Shown here piece by piece: positions 8,007-16,604 of a stretch of 64,000 nt of DNA (positions are counted from its first letter, which is position 1; each line of letters starts with the position of its first letter). The DNA comes from Candidatus Villigracilis propinquus. Its GTDB lineage: Bacteria > Chloroflexota > Anaerolineae > Anaerolineales > Villigracilaceae. The notes under the pieces are model-generated. The model was not told the DNA's origin and made no database searches. It was given only the letters and a program-made list of their open reading frames with translations. The stretch is taken from NCBI GenBank assembly GCA_016714565.1, contig JADKDM010000014.1:1-64000 (forward strand), written 5' to 3'. The translations under genes were made by a program, and so were the position numbers.

Positions 8007-8063
8007 GTTCGGCTCCTGATTTTGGTTTATATGGATATAACCCCGCTTCCTCCATAAGAGTTA

Positions 8064-8096
8064 CAAAAGCCGCCCCAACATGTATTTGGGGCGGCT
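8064..8096 (-). terminator. intrinsic terminator after GGDEF gene
   Basis: On the minus strand GCCGCCCCAA, loop ATACATG, TTGGGGCGGC, then TTTTGT. A strong GC stem placed just after the stop of the diguanylate cyclase at 8106. Confidence 0.75.
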
Positions 8097-8105
8097 GGTG
8101 GTTTT

Positions 8106-9377
8106 CTATTCCTTTTTCGTACTACGGACGTTGAGCGGGTCCAACGGACCTGTTCCGGGCTTTGCGACGATAAATTTCCCGCGATTGTATTTTTTGGCCT
8201 GGTAGAGGGCGGCGTCGGCGGCGCGCAGCAGGTCGCTTGCGTTGTGAGAGTGCAGCGGATATACGGCGATTCCGGCTGTGATCCCCAATTGGATTGGCTT
8301 GCTGCCCGGGATGGGATAGGAGTACGCTTTCATTAATTCGATGATCTTGTTGGTGACGATCTCCGCTACTTCAATATCGCTGTCGCGCATGATCAGGGTC
8401 AGTTCATCGCCGCCGTAGCGGGCGAGGAAGTCTGTTGCGCGCATTTTCTCGGCAAGGTAGTTGAATGCGTGGCGGAGGACATCGTCTCCAATGCTGTGAC
8501 CGAGAGTATCGTTCACATTCTTGAACCCGTCCAGATCCATCATGACCACGGAGAATTTTGAATTTGCGCTTTTGGCATAACGCATCTCATCCTGCAGGCG
8601 TTCGTCCAATGCGCGGCGGTTGGGAAGGCCGGTGACGCTGTCGGTGTTTGCCAGGTCGGATACGTCCTTATGCAAACTGGCGTTGGAGATCGCCACGGCT
8701 GCCTGGTCGGCGAGCAGTCCCATCAAACGCAGTTCGGATCTGCTAAAGCCGCCCGTCGTGGAACGTGAAATATTCATCACCCCCACAATGGAATTGCTGA
8801 ATTTAAGCGGGATGCCAATGATTGAACCATGCCATTCCTGGGGAGTGTCCTTGTACAATGGATGCGTCTGAATATTTTCGATGATAATAGGCAGCCCGTT
8901 ATTCGCCACGAGATACGTAAGACCGTTTGACCTTGGCATGGAAACGGGTTTATTGGCCACCCCGTCAGAGCTTAATGATGCCCCAAATTCCAGCTTCCCG
9001 TGTGAGTATAAAAATATATGTGCTGCGCGCGAATTCTTCATTAACTTCATTGCTTCGGTCACAACGGTTTCAAGAACGACCTGCAAATCCAGGCTGGAAG
9101 TGAGGTTCAATCCAATGCGTTTTAAAGCGTCCAGTTCATCCGCCTGTTGTTTGACGAGAGCCATCAGGGAATGTTTGGAAACGATCTCCTGGGTAAACCC
9201 CTTGATCTGCTCATCTTGTTTTTCAGGATGGGTGAGGCTGGCTCCGGCGGCTTCAACAAGGACCTGGATGAGTTTGAGGATCCCTTGTTTCTCTTCAGGC
9301 GCTATTGTATTATCCTGAGCAATGATCTCCCACGCGCGGCGAAACACATCACTTCGATCTCGTTTGTTATTTTCCAT
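8106..9377 (-). CDS. GAF-domain diguanylate cyclase
   Basis: This 423-residue soluble protein has a GAF sensor at roughly residues 95-240 (VVLETVVTEAMKLMKNSRAA through LMGLLADQAAVAISNASLHK). A GGDEF domain follows from about residue 250, with TDSVTGLPNRRAL and the active-site loop RYGGDELTLIM. GGDEL rather than GGDEF still retains the catalytic acidic residues. It should make cyclic di-GMP in response to a ligand or redox signal sensed by GAF. The N-terminal 90 residues are helical. It is the first of two diguanylate cyclases within 5 kb; no EAL domain or PilZ protein is nearby. Confidence 0.92.
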   Translation of the reverse strand: MENNKRDRSDVFRRAWEIIAQDNTIAPEEKQGILKLIQVLVEAAGASLTHPEKQDEQIKGFTQEIVSKHSLMALVKQQADELDALKRIGLNLTSSLDLQVVLETVVTEAMKLMKNSRAAHIFLYSHGKLEFGASLSSDGVANKPVSMPRSNGLTYLVANNGLPIIIENIQTHPLYKDTPQEWHGSIIGIPLKFSNSIVGVMNISRSTTGGFSRSELRLMGLLADQAAVAISNASLHKDVSDLANTDSVTGLPNRRALDERLQDEMRYAKSANSKFSVVMMDLDGFKNVNDTLGHSIGDDVLRHAFNYLAEKMRATDFLARYGGDELTLIMRDSDIEVAEIVTNKIIELMKAYSYPIPGSKPIQLGITAGIAVYPLHSHNASDLLRAADAALYQAKKYNRGKFIVAKPGTGPLDPLNVRSTKKE

Positions 9378-9509
9378 AACACCCTTTTATCATCATTAAA
9401 CAAGGACGCAAGGCTACGTTTGTACTATTGCTCACAGAAATTATTTTATTATAACGGTTATTTTTGTCCAGAATTGTATTGTGTTAGAATGAAATCAATA
9501 CAAAGATTA

Positions 9510-10313
9510 ATGAGGTTCTTCGTGCCTGACTTACTAAAACCTACTCCTGCCACCCCATTGAATCCCCGCCGCCGCGGAATTATTATCGGCGCTTCAGAGG
9601 GGATCGGTGCAGCCCTGGCCCGCAAGCTTGCGAAAGAGGGATACACTCTCGCGCTGATCGCCCGCCAAACAGATAAGTTGACTGCTTTATGCACCGAGAT
9701 CAATTCGTCGGTAAACGAATCCCGTGCTTTTGCTTACCCCCATGACGTGTCTAATTACGATGAAGTCCCCGGCCTGCTGCGCAAGATCGTCGCAGACCTC
9801 GGCGGGTTGGATACGGTCGTCTTCATGGCCGGGGTTAATTATCCACCCGGTGGTGCGGACAAATATAACTTTGAGAATGACCGCAAGATGATCGAGATCA
9901 ACCTCATCGGCGGGATGGCCTGGCTCTCTCCTGTCGCCGAGATGTTCCAAAGCGCAAAAGCGGGACAGATCGTGGGTATTGGCTCCGTTGCCGGAGACCG
10001 CGGACGTATTGGCAACCCCGGTTACAACACTTCCAAAGCGGGGCTTGCCACCTATCTCGAAGCGCTTCGCAACAGACTCACACGTCACGGGGTGAACGTG
10101 CTCACCGTCAAACCGGGTTTTGTAAAGACCGAGATGATGAAAGCCGCACAGGGTGCAACCCCCTTTGCCATTGAACCTGAAAAAGCCGCAGACGACATCT
10201 ATGCCGCCATGCGCAAGCGCAAGCAATTGATCTACACTGCATCCTTATGGCGCTGGATCATGCTCGCCATTCAACACACACCATCGGTGATCTTCCGCCG
10301 AATGTCGTTCTAA
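9510..10313 (+). CDS. SDR oxidoreductase, DprE2-like
   Basis: This short-chain dehydrogenase has GIIIGASEGIGAALARKLA for NAD(P) binding, GSVAG with catalytic serine region, and the YNTSKAGL active-site Tyr/Lys. Its end, VKPGFVKTEMM then HTPSVIFRRMSF, resembles mycobacterial DprE2. The next gene is DprE1-like, so the pair would epimerise a polyprenyl-phosphate sugar through a 2-keto intermediate (inference). Start choice: a promoter-like TAGAAT sits at 9485-9490, which makes the ATG at 9510 more likely than the one at 9489; the frame itself is open much further upstream. Confidence 0.82.
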   Translation: MRFFVPDLLKPTPATPLNPRRRGIIIGASEGIGAALARKLAKEGYTLALIARQTDKLTALCTEINSSVNESRAFAYPHDVSNYDEVPGLLRKIVADLGGLDTVVFMAGVNYPPGGADKYNFENDRKMIEINLIGGMAWLSPVAEMFQSAKAGQIVGIGSVAGDRGRIGNPGYNTSKAGLATYLEALRNRLTRHGVNVLTVKPGFVKTEMMKAAQGATPFAIEPEKAADDIYAAMRKRKQLIYTASLWRWIMLAIQHTPSVIFRRMSF

Positions 10314-10320
10314 CCTTTGT

Positions 10321-10358
10321 AAACCCTAAAGGTCTTTAAGACTTTTAGGGTTTCTTTT
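10321..10358 (+). terminator. terminator-like hairpin between DprE2- and DprE1-like genes
   Basis: AAACCCTAAA, inner GGTCTTTAAGAC, TTTAGGGTTT followed by CTTTTCG. The stem is long but the U-tract is short, so it may be leaky and attenuate rather than separate the pair. Confidence 0.5.
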
Positions 10359-10371
10359 CGAAAAGACAGCC

Positions 10372-11754
10372 ATGCAAAATACATTTACTCAACTCGAAAA
10401 CTTCGGACATTCCCTCAGCGCGCCGTCCTATGTCATTCAGCCCAAATCTGCCGAAGAGATCTATTCCGCTTTCCAACTCGCCAAGAAGATGGGACTCACC
10501 GTCACTGCACGCGGAGCGGGACGCAGCTACAACGACGCCGCACTGAACGGCGGCGGCATCATGCTGGATATGTCAGCGATGAACCAGATCCTCGAATGGG
10601 AACCAGCTACAGGTCAGGTGAGATGCGAGCCCGGCGTCACATTGGAACAGTTATGGCAGAAAGTCCTGCCGGATAGCTGGTGGCCTCCCGTCGTCTCTGG
10701 AACCATGAAGACCACGCTGGGCGGATGCCTCGCTGCAAACATCCACGGAAAGAATAATTTCAAGATGGGACCCATCGGCGACCATGTGGTTGAGTTCACT
10801 GCGGTGCTGCCCACGGGCGCAGAGGTGACCTGCTCTCCCAAAAAGAACGGCGACCTGTTCCATGCGATGATCAGCGGGTTGGGGATGCTCGGCATTTTCA
10901 CGTCGATCACGTTGCAAATGAAAAAAATATATTCAGGGCTGCTCGAAGTACACGCATGGCCCACACGCAATTTAAAAGAACACCTTGCGCTGATCGAAGA
11001 TAACGCGGCGAATTATGATTACATCGTCGGCTGGCTCGATACGATCACCATCGGCCACGGGCAAATTCACGCCACGAATTATTTGCATGAAGGCGAGGAT
11101 CCAAATCCGAAGGAAACCATCAAGCTTGAAAATCAAAACCTGCCGGGCCGTTTGTTCGGCGTGATGCCAAAATCTCTGCTGCATTATTTCATGACGCCCT
11201 TCGTGAACGATCTCGGCTGGTGGGGTGTCAATACCGCGAAATATATCGCCAGTTTGCGCAAGCACACATTCCGCCAGCCTCACGCGGCCTTTCACTTTTT
11301 ATTGGATTATGTGCCGGACTGGGAACGCTCCATGGGACGCGGCGGATTGATCCAATATCAATCCTTCCTTCCAAAGGAAACCGCGCTTCAAGCCTGGACC
11401 GAGTTGCTGGCTCTGACCAAGAAGCAGGGTCTACCCTCGTACCTGGGTGTCACCAAACGCCACCGCCCCGACAACTTCCTGCTCACCCACGCCATGGACG
11501 GTTTTTCCCTCGCGATGGATTTCAAAGTGACCGATGCCCGCCGCGCCAGACTCCGCTCCCTGCTGCTGGAATGTGACAAGATCGTGCTCGACCACGGCGG
11601 ACGGTTCTATTTTGCAAAGAACAGCGAAACCACTGCAGAGACCGCACTCGCTTTTTACGGGCAGGAAACGGTGGATAAATTCAAGAAACTAAAAAAACGC
11701 TGTGACCCGAACGGGCTGCTTGAATCGGATCTGTATCGAAGAATTTTTGGGTAA
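10372..11754 (+). CDS. FAD-binding oxidoreductase, DprE1-like
   Basis: This 460-residue VAO-type flavoprotein resembles decaprenylphosphoryl-ribose 2-oxidase along its whole length. It has the PP loop GAGRSYNDAALNGGG, the likely FAD-linking histidine in ANIHGKNNFKMGPIGDHV, GGRFYFAKNSETTAET near the C-terminus (equivalent to the mycobacterial catalytic lysine region), and a DPNGLLESDLYRR tail. Where the mycobacterial drug-target cysteine sits, this protein reads GFSLAMDFKV, without Cys. It follows the DprE2-like SDR, the usual partner. The substrate is inferred to be a polyprenyl-phosphate pentose, but other sugars or alditols are possible. Confidence 0.85.
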   Translation: MQNTFTQLENFGHSLSAPSYVIQPKSAEEIYSAFQLAKKMGLTVTARGAGRSYNDAALNGGGIMLDMSAMNQILEWEPATGQVRCEPGVTLEQLWQKVLPDSWWPPVVSGTMKTTLGGCLAANIHGKNNFKMGPIGDHVVEFTAVLPTGAEVTCSPKKNGDLFHAMISGLGMLGIFTSITLQMKKIYSGLLEVHAWPTRNLKEHLALIEDNAANYDYIVGWLDTITIGHGQIHATNYLHEGEDPNPKETIKLENQNLPGRLFGVMPKSLLHYFMTPFVNDLGWWGVNTAKYIASLRKHTFRQPHAAFHFLLDYVPDWERSMGRGGLIQYQSFLPKETALQAWTELLALTKKQGLPSYLGVTKRHRPDNFLLTHAMDGFSLAMDFKVTDARRARLRSLLLECDKIVLDHGGRFYFAKNSETTAETALAFYGQETVDKFKKLKKRCDPNGLLESDLYRRIFG

Positions 11755-11762
11755 TAATAAAT

Positions 11763-11789
11763 GTAGGGGCGGGGCAACCCCGCCCCTAC
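11763..11789. repeat. GTAGGGGCGGGG palindrome
   Basis: GTAGGGGCGGGG, loop CAA, CCCCGCCCCTAC is a perfect 12-bp hairpin in the gap before lipB. No U-tract follows. It looks like an interspersed palindromic repeat rather than a normal terminator. Confidence 0.6.
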
Positions 11790-11802
11790 GGAATTTAATG
11801 GT

Positions 11803-12549
11803 ATGAAACTCGACATTATTGATTTGGGATTGATCGATTACGAAACCGCCTGGAAATTACAGGACGAATATGCGGCGGAAATTGCAGAGGGAAAACGCCC
11901 GCCGACCTTGCTTTTGCTTGAACACCCCCATGTGTATACATTTGGAAGAAAAGGCCACGCCGAGAATTTGCTTTGGAGCGAGGAACAGTTAAAGCAAAAA
12001 GGCATCTCCACTCATTGGGTGGATCGCGGCGGTGACGTCACCTATCACGGGCCGGGACAGTTAGTAGGCTATCCGCTGTTGCCGCTTATGCCGCTGAAAC
12101 CTGACAGGTCTCAAGAAGAATCTTCTGATCTGAAAGGAGACTCGGAAAGACCTGTCAGGTCTGATTATGTGGGATATGTCCGCAGGTTGGAGAAAATGCT
12201 GATCGTGGCGATGGCGCAATTCGGGATCGTGACAGGTCAACGGTCTGGTCTGACCGGGGTTTGGATTCAGGCGGATGTGCATTCGCGTTGTCCGCGCTGC
12301 AAGCCGGAGGATAAGCAAAAGCCTGCCAAGCTGGCCGCCATCGGCGTGAAAGTGGATGTGCATGGTATCACCCGCCACGGCTTTGCGCTGAATGTAAATC
12401 CAGATATGGAATATTGGGATGGCATTATCGCCTGCGGTTTGAGCGAGCCCGTCGTTTCACTGGCAGATCTGCTTAATCCCGTGCCTTCGATGGACGATAT
12501 CAAGGAAAAAATCAAATCATCTTTTCACGAAGTATTTGAATTGAATTAA
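11803..12549 (+). CDS. lipB: lipoyl(octanoyl) transferase
   Basis: LipB moves octanoate from acyl carrier protein to lipoyl domains. Visible are EHPHVYTFGRKG, the substrate loop RGGDVTYHGPGQLVGYP, the catalytic lysine in LAAIGVKV and the catalytic cysteine in IIACGL. There are two insertions. One carries a CPRC pair (about residues 148-160), which I think is common in this phylum. The other, residues 99-121, is encoded by a palindromic DNA element (12099-12160) and separates PLLPLMPL from YVGYVRRLE. The protein is therefore longer (248 aa) than typical LipB, but all active-site residues remain. Confidence 0.93.
   Translation: MKLDIIDLGLIDYETAWKLQDEYAAEIAEGKRPPTLLLLEHPHVYTFGRKGHAENLLWSEEQLKQKGISTHWVDRGGDVTYHGPGQLVGYPLLPLMPLKPDRSQEESSDLKGDSERPVRSDYVGYVRRLEKMLIVAMAQFGIVTGQRSGLTGVWIQADVHSRCPRCKPEDKQKPAKLAAIGVKVDVHGITRHGFALNVNPDMEYWDGIIACGLSEPVVSLADLLNPVPSMDDIKEKIKSSFHEVFELN
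12099..12160. repeat. palindromic element inserted in lipB
   Basis: Arms ACCTGACAGGTCT (12099-12111) and AGACCTGTCAGGT (12148-12160) are perfect inverted copies, each itself nearly palindromic, around an inner AGAAGAATCTTCT palindrome. The element stays in frame and adds about 23 polar residues to LipB. Confidence 0.65.
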
Positions 12550-12572
12550 TTACCGGGGAAATACAGGCAAGC

Positions 12573-13541
12573 TTATTTCGCTATCGACCAACGATCACGT
12601 CCATCGTTCTTTGCCTCATACATGGCATTATCAGCGCGGTTGAGCAGAGTATCCCAGGTATCCACCCCAACCCTGAATTGAGCGATACCAACACTCAAGG
12701 TGACATTGACTTCATGCGTTTTCATTGTCACCACCATCTCACGAACCTGTTTACACAAACGGACCGCCTGCTCAGAGGCCGCTTCTGAATTCGAGTTGGG
12801 CAGGATGATCAAAAATTCCTCACCGCCATAACGCCCAACCACATCCGGGTGACGGATGCTATCGCGCAGTTGATGAGCCACCTGCCGTAGGACTTCATCC
12901 CCAAAAGGGTGTCCGTGCGTATCGTTCACTGCCTTGAAATTATCCACATCCACAACAGAAACGGAAAGCATGGAATGATATCGTTCCGCCCGCAACACTT
13001 CATCCTGAAGTTCGCGAATGATCGTGCGGCGGTTAACCAGGAAGGTCAACGGGTCTACATGTGCCACTTCGCTGGCCTGCACCAACACCGCGTCTATTTC
13101 GATCTGCTTGTTGCGGGCGATCTTTTTGGTGAATTCGCTCTCGATCTGAAATAATTTTACCCGCCTGTTGAGCTGTTCGATCATTTCCTGCAGCGCGATA
13201 TCCGATTCCATGCGTTCGGCAATGAACAAGACCCGTCCATTGTCCATGGGGATAAAAACACATTCACAATATTTGGAAGCGCCCGAACCACCCGACGGAA
13301 ACTCAACCGCCCAATGACCCGGCATTCTGTTCGTTAATTTGCCATACAACAGGCTTTTGTCATTCGGGGAAAACAACTCATTTAAATTAACAACGGATGG
13401 GGATATTTTTTTACACGATTCAAAAGCGGAATTCCACGAAACCAGCATACCGTCACTCTCCACAAGCGCCACCATGGCATGAATGGTGTTGAAGATCGTT
13501 TCCACATCTTTTGTGGTGATGATTTCCGCCAGTGTTTTCAT
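12573..13541 (-). CDS. PAS-like sensor diguanylate cyclase
   Basis: The 322-residue protein has an N-terminal PAS-like sensor (IHAMVALVESDGMLVSWNSAF through GRVLFIAERM), a short coiled coil (about 130-150) and a GGDEF domain with LVNRRTII, FKAVNDTHGHPFGDEVL and the catalytic loop GRYGGEEFLIIL. It should synthesise cyclic di-GMP. No membrane segments, so a cytosolic signal is expected. The ATG lies 7 nt from a TACAAT on the minus strand (13549-13554), suggesting a leaderless transcript. It converges on lipB. Confidence 0.9.
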   Translation of the reverse strand: MKTLAEIITTKDVETIFNTIHAMVALVESDGMLVSWNSAFESCKKISPSVVNLNELFSPNDKSLLYGKLTNRMPGHWAVEFPSGGSGASKYCECVFIPMDNGRVLFIAERMESDIALQEMIEQLNRRVKLFQIESEFTKKIARNKQIEIDAVLVQASEVAHVDPLTFLVNRRTIIRELQDEVLRAERYHSMLSVSVVDVDNFKAVNDTHGHPFGDEVLRQVAHQLRDSIRHPDVVGRYGGEEFLIILPNSNSEAASEQAVRLCKQVREMVVTMKTHEVNVTLSVGIAQFRVGVDTWDTLLNRADNAMYEAKNDGRDRWSIAK

Positions 13542-13603
13542 AATATGAATTGTAGCGTATCCGCCTTGTTTTTTTATCTACCTTACAAAATTAGCAAGCC
13601 CGA

Positions 13604-15373
13604 TTACCGTGCGCCTTTTCTGCCGAATTGACGTTCAAGCGAATCCACGGAAAGGTGGATCATCGTCGGCCTGCCATGCGGACAGGTCCGCGGAGACTGG
13701 CAATTCTCGAGGTCATTCAGCAGACTGCGCTGTTCATCGGTTGTGAGGGTTTGCCCGCCTTTGACCGCCAACCGCTTGCAGACTCGCGCCGCAAGTTTCG
13801 CTTCCACTTCTGCTTGAAGCGGAGTCTCGTCCTCTTCAAAATCTTCCACCAATGCCCGCAGCGCGGACGCGGGATCGCCGCCCGAAAACAAAGTCGGCAT
13901 GGCGCGGACTTGGAAGGTATTCGTACCGAACTCTTCCACTTCAAAACCGAAATGATTCAAGAATGGCAATTGCTGGGTCAGAGTCTTCGCGGACTGCGGA
14001 GGTAACGTGACAACTTCAGGAGCAAGCAACGCCTGTGATGGAATACTCTTCCTATCATGCTGCGCCATCAACTTCTCGAACAAAACCCGCTCATGCGCCG
14101 CATGTTGATCGACCAAATACAATCCATCTGGCCCTTCGGCAACGAGATACGTTGAACCGATTTGACCGATCAATCTCAACAAAGGAACGCCGGTGGAAAA
14201 GGACCTTTGACCTTCAACCTTCGACTGATCACTAGTCACTGATAACTGATCACTATCCACTGTCTGCGGTCTGTTGTCAGTCGTCACAGACTCATCGTGT
14301 CCAATACTCCAATCGATCCCGACCTCCCTCGGTTCCGAATTCACAGGCCGCGAGCCCCACATCTGCGGCGAAACAGACTGGACGGGTGTGTACGCCAACA
14401 AGGCTTTACGCGCCGAGCGCTGCACAAAACTAAAAACTTTGTCCTGGCTTTTAAAGCGGACTTCCGCTTTGGTGGGATGTACGTTCACATCCACATCTTC
14501 GGGAGTAATGTCTAAAAACAATGCGGTCAGCGGATAGCGTCCAACCATCAACAGCGTGTGATACGCCTGCAACAATGCAGCAGTTAACGAAAACTCCTGC
14601 ACCCAGCGGCCATTCACAAAGAAGGTAATTTCTTTTCGGTTGGAACGTGTCAACGAAGTGGGGCTGATGAAACCAGAAAGCATCATGCCCTCCTCAGATG
14701 CCATCACTTCCAGCATCTGCCTGGCAACATCTACCCCATACAACGAGGCTAAGATTGCGCGCCGGTCTCCATCACCAGCCGTTTGCAATGTAGCTTGTTT
14801 TCCGTCCATCACTTTGAAGCGGACGTTTGGATAAGCCAGCGCATAACGAGTCACCAACGCATCAATCGCGCGGCGTTCAGTTGTATCTGTCTTCAAAAAT
14901 TTCAGACGAGCGGGCACATTGTAAAAAAGGTTTTCCACGCGCAGCACTGTCCCTACGGGCGCGCCGACTTTTTCAACCTTGCCTGAAATACCACCATCCA
15001 CTTTCAGGCGCGCGCCTTCTTGTGCGGAAGCCACACGTGACGTGATCGTCATGTGCGAGACGGAACCGATCGAAGCGAGAGCTTCGCCTCGGAAGCCCAA
15101 TGTTTGGATGTGGAACAAGTCCTCGGACTGAGTCAGCTTCGAGGTCGCATGACGCGAGGCGGCCAATTCCAATTCAGCCGCGGGAATGCCGTGTCCATCG
15201 TCCGCCAGTTCGATCAACGCCCTGCCCGCATCCTCCACCATGATGGAAATATTTTTCGCGCCCGCATCCAGTGAATTTTCGGTCAACTCTTTCACGACCG
15301 AAGCGGGGCGCTCCACCACTTCACCAGCGGCAATTTGAGATGAGACTTCGGAGGAAAGCAATCGAATAGGCAT
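13604..15373 (-). CDS. mutL: DNA mismatch repair protein MutL
   Basis: The GHKL ATPase N-terminus is complete: IAAGEVVERPASVVKELTEN, then DDGHGIP and GFRGEALASIGSVS. The C-terminal dimerisation domain includes QALLAPEVVTLPP and ends CPHGRPTMIHLS. The linker contains a 28-residue stretch made by 12 tandem heptamers (14206-14289). I chose MPIRLLSS as start, since the frame upstream uses TTG and overlaps the divergent gene. The ATG is 6 nt from a TATAAT shared with the divergent HAD gene. No mutS is nearby. I did not see the DQHA(X)2E(X)4E endonuclease motif intact beyond DQHAAHERVLFE, which fits it partly, so nuclease activity is plausible. Confidence 0.95.
   Translation of the reverse strand: MPIRLLSSEVSSQIAAGEVVERPASVVKELTENSLDAGAKNISIMVEDAGRALIELADDGHGIPAAELELAASRHATSKLTQSEDLFHIQTLGFRGEALASIGSVSHMTITSRVASAQEGARLKVDGGISGKVEKVGAPVGTVLRVENLFYNVPARLKFLKTDTTERRAIDALVTRYALAYPNVRFKVMDGKQATLQTAGDGDRRAILASLYGVDVARQMLEVMASEEGMMLSGFISPTSLTRSNRKEITFFVNGRWVQEFSLTAALLQAYHTLLMVGRYPLTALFLDITPEDVDVNVHPTKAEVRFKSQDKVFSFVQRSARKALLAYTPVQSVSPQMWGSRPVNSEPREVGIDWSIGHDESVTTDNRPQTVDSDQLSVTSDQSKVEGQRSFSTGVPLLRLIGQIGSTYLVAEGPDGLYLVDQHAAHERVLFEKLMAQHDRKSIPSQALLAPEVVTLPPQSAKTLTQQLPFLNHFGFEVEEFGTNTFQVRAMPTLFSGGDPASALRALVEDFEEDETPLQAEVEAKLAARVCKRLAVKGGQTLTTDEQRSLLNDLENCQSPRTCPHGRPTMIHLSVDSLERQFGRKGAR
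14206..14289. repeat. 12-unit heptamer array inside mutL
   Basis: Units run in exact 7-bp register: TTTGACC, TTCAACC, TTCGACT, GATCACT, AGTCACT, GATAACT, GATCACT, ATCCACT, GTCTGCG, GTCTGTT, GTCAGTC, GTCACAG. Eighty-four bases equal 28 codons, so the frame is preserved. The encoded peptide repeats every seven residues (DQLSVTS, DQSKVEG). Confidence 0.75.
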
Positions 15374-15379
15374 GCCGAG

Positions 15380-15387
15380 ATTATAAT
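15380..15387. promoter_or_regulatory. bidirectional palindromic -10 for mutL and HAD gene
   Basis: ATTATAAT contains TATAAT on both strands. Each hexamer ends exactly 6 nt before the start codon of its gene (mutL ATG at 15373, HAD ATG at 15394). No Shine-Dalgarno sequence fits on either side, so both mRNAs are predicted leaderless from one shared core promoter. Confidence 0.6.
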
Positions 15388-15393
15388 CGCCCA

Positions 15394-16029
15394 ATGAGAT
15401 TCACTACCATTTTTTTCGACCTCGACGACACCTTATATCCGTCCGACACGGGATTGTGGCACGCCATCAAAGAACGCATGAACAGCTACATGCGCGAGCG
15501 AATGCACTTCCCCGAAGATCAAATTGCAACCGTGCGCGAAAAATATTTTTTGCAATATGGCACCACCATGCGCGGCTTGCAAGCCAATCACAAAATTGAT
15601 ACGGATGATTTCCTGGCCTATGTGCATGACCTGCCGCTGAAGGAGTATCTGACTCCCAATCCGACTCTACGCTCGGTCATCGCTTCGCTGCCGACCCGCA
15701 ACCTGATCTTTACAAACGCAGACATTCACCACGCGAAAAGAGTTTTGAATGTTCTTGAACTCAGCGACCTCTTCGACACCATCGTGGACGTGAACACCGT
15801 GTCGCCGTATTGCAAACCGATGCCGGAGTCATTTGCAATCGCCATGAAACTCGCAGGTGAAACCGACCCATCCAAATGCGTGATGATCGATGACATCCAC
15901 CGCACCACCCGTGCTGCGAGTGAAGCAGGCATGTTCAGCATCCTTTATCACGAGACACTGAATGACGGCGCCGCCGACGCACATCTGACCGATTGGAATG
16001 AGTTAATTGGAATTTTGGAAAGTCAATAG
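15394..16029 (+). CDS. HAD-family pyrimidine 5'-nucleotidase-like hydrolase
   Basis: The 211-residue protein has all HAD motifs: FFDLDDTLYPSDTGLW (nucleophile Asp and acid/base Asp), NLIFTNAD for motif II, KPMPESF with the motif III lysine, and CVMIDDIHRTT for motif IV. The YPSDTGLW signature is typical of the SDT1/pyrimidine 5'-nucleotidase group, acting on UMP/CMP or related phosphates. It is divergent to mutL with which it shares a promoter region, and is followed by a small membrane protein gene. Confidence 0.85.
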   Translation: MRFTTIFFDLDDTLYPSDTGLWHAIKERMNSYMRERMHFPEDQIATVREKYFLQYGTTMRGLQANHKIDTDDFLAYVHDLPLKEYLTPNPTLRSVIASLPTRNLIFTNADIHHAKRVLNVLELSDLFDTIVDVNTVSPYCKPMPESFAIAMKLAGETDPSKCVMIDDIHRTTRAASEAGMFSILYHETLNDGAADAHLTDWNELIGILESQ

Positions 16030-16087
16030 TTTTCGTTCTATCGAGGGCTAAGCCCCCCGGCAGAGCGGAACGTGGAGAATAACTACC

Positions 16088-16330
16088 ATGGAAAATCCAG
16101 CAGCATTTTGGGGAGCGCTTTTCTTCATCCTTCTTGTGGCAGGTGCAAATTTTATGATGTTTGCCATCGTGCGCGGCGTAACCCGTTCTGGCAATAAGAA
16201 TTTTCTGGAAACGTTGAGCAACACCTTGAACCCGAACGCCAGAAAAAAGGATGAGTCCATGCAGGAGCTGCGCCAACGCATACAGGAGTTGGAGAAAAGT
16301 AAGAAAGACCAGGCGGGTGATTCTGAATAA
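16088..16330 (+). CDS. 80-residue single-span membrane protein with coiled coil
   Basis: One N-terminal transmembrane helix (AFWGALFFILLVAGANFMMF) is followed by a basic linker and a C-terminal coiled coil (MQELRQRIQELEKSKKDQ). The protein is probably anchored with the coiled coil in the cytosol. No family recognised. It lies 58 nt downstream of the HAD gene on the same strand. Confidence 0.65.
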   Translation: MENPAAFWGALFFILLVAGANFMMFAIVRGVTRSGNKNFLETLSNTLNPNARKKDESMQELRQRIQELEKSKKDQAGDSE

Positions 16331-16339
16331 GTGAGACAG

Positions 16340-16604
16340 GAAGTACAGCCGCAGAGGCCGCTGAGAAATCCTTGAGAAAACCTCAACGAATTCCGCTGTC
16401 TTTGTGGTAAAAAAACAACCAGTTCTTACGAAAATCGTACAATGTATTCAGCAAACATTAATGACGTTCTGTTATCTTTTTATTTAATTACTGATGTTAC
16501 GCACTATCCCAAAGGCTTGGGTGAAAAAACAAGCCTGAATTACGAGAGCCTTCGGGACGTTCTGCGTAAGGTGAATTAATTAATAAAGCCAATTGGAGGC
16601 TATT
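16340..16604. other. gene-free region with palindromic sequence before S41 protease
   Basis: Two repeat-like parts are visible. At 16343-16412 a degenerate palindrome of the CCGCAGAGG / CTTTGTGG type occurs. At 16491-16573, GATGTTACGCA and TGCGTAAGGTG flank AGGCTTGGG and AGAGCCTTCGGGACGTT segments, which could fold into a branched hairpin. A related CGGGACGTTTTCCC segment is found at 59400-59430. No ORF with an RBS is seen, apart from the protease's own TTGGAGG. Confidence 0.4.
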
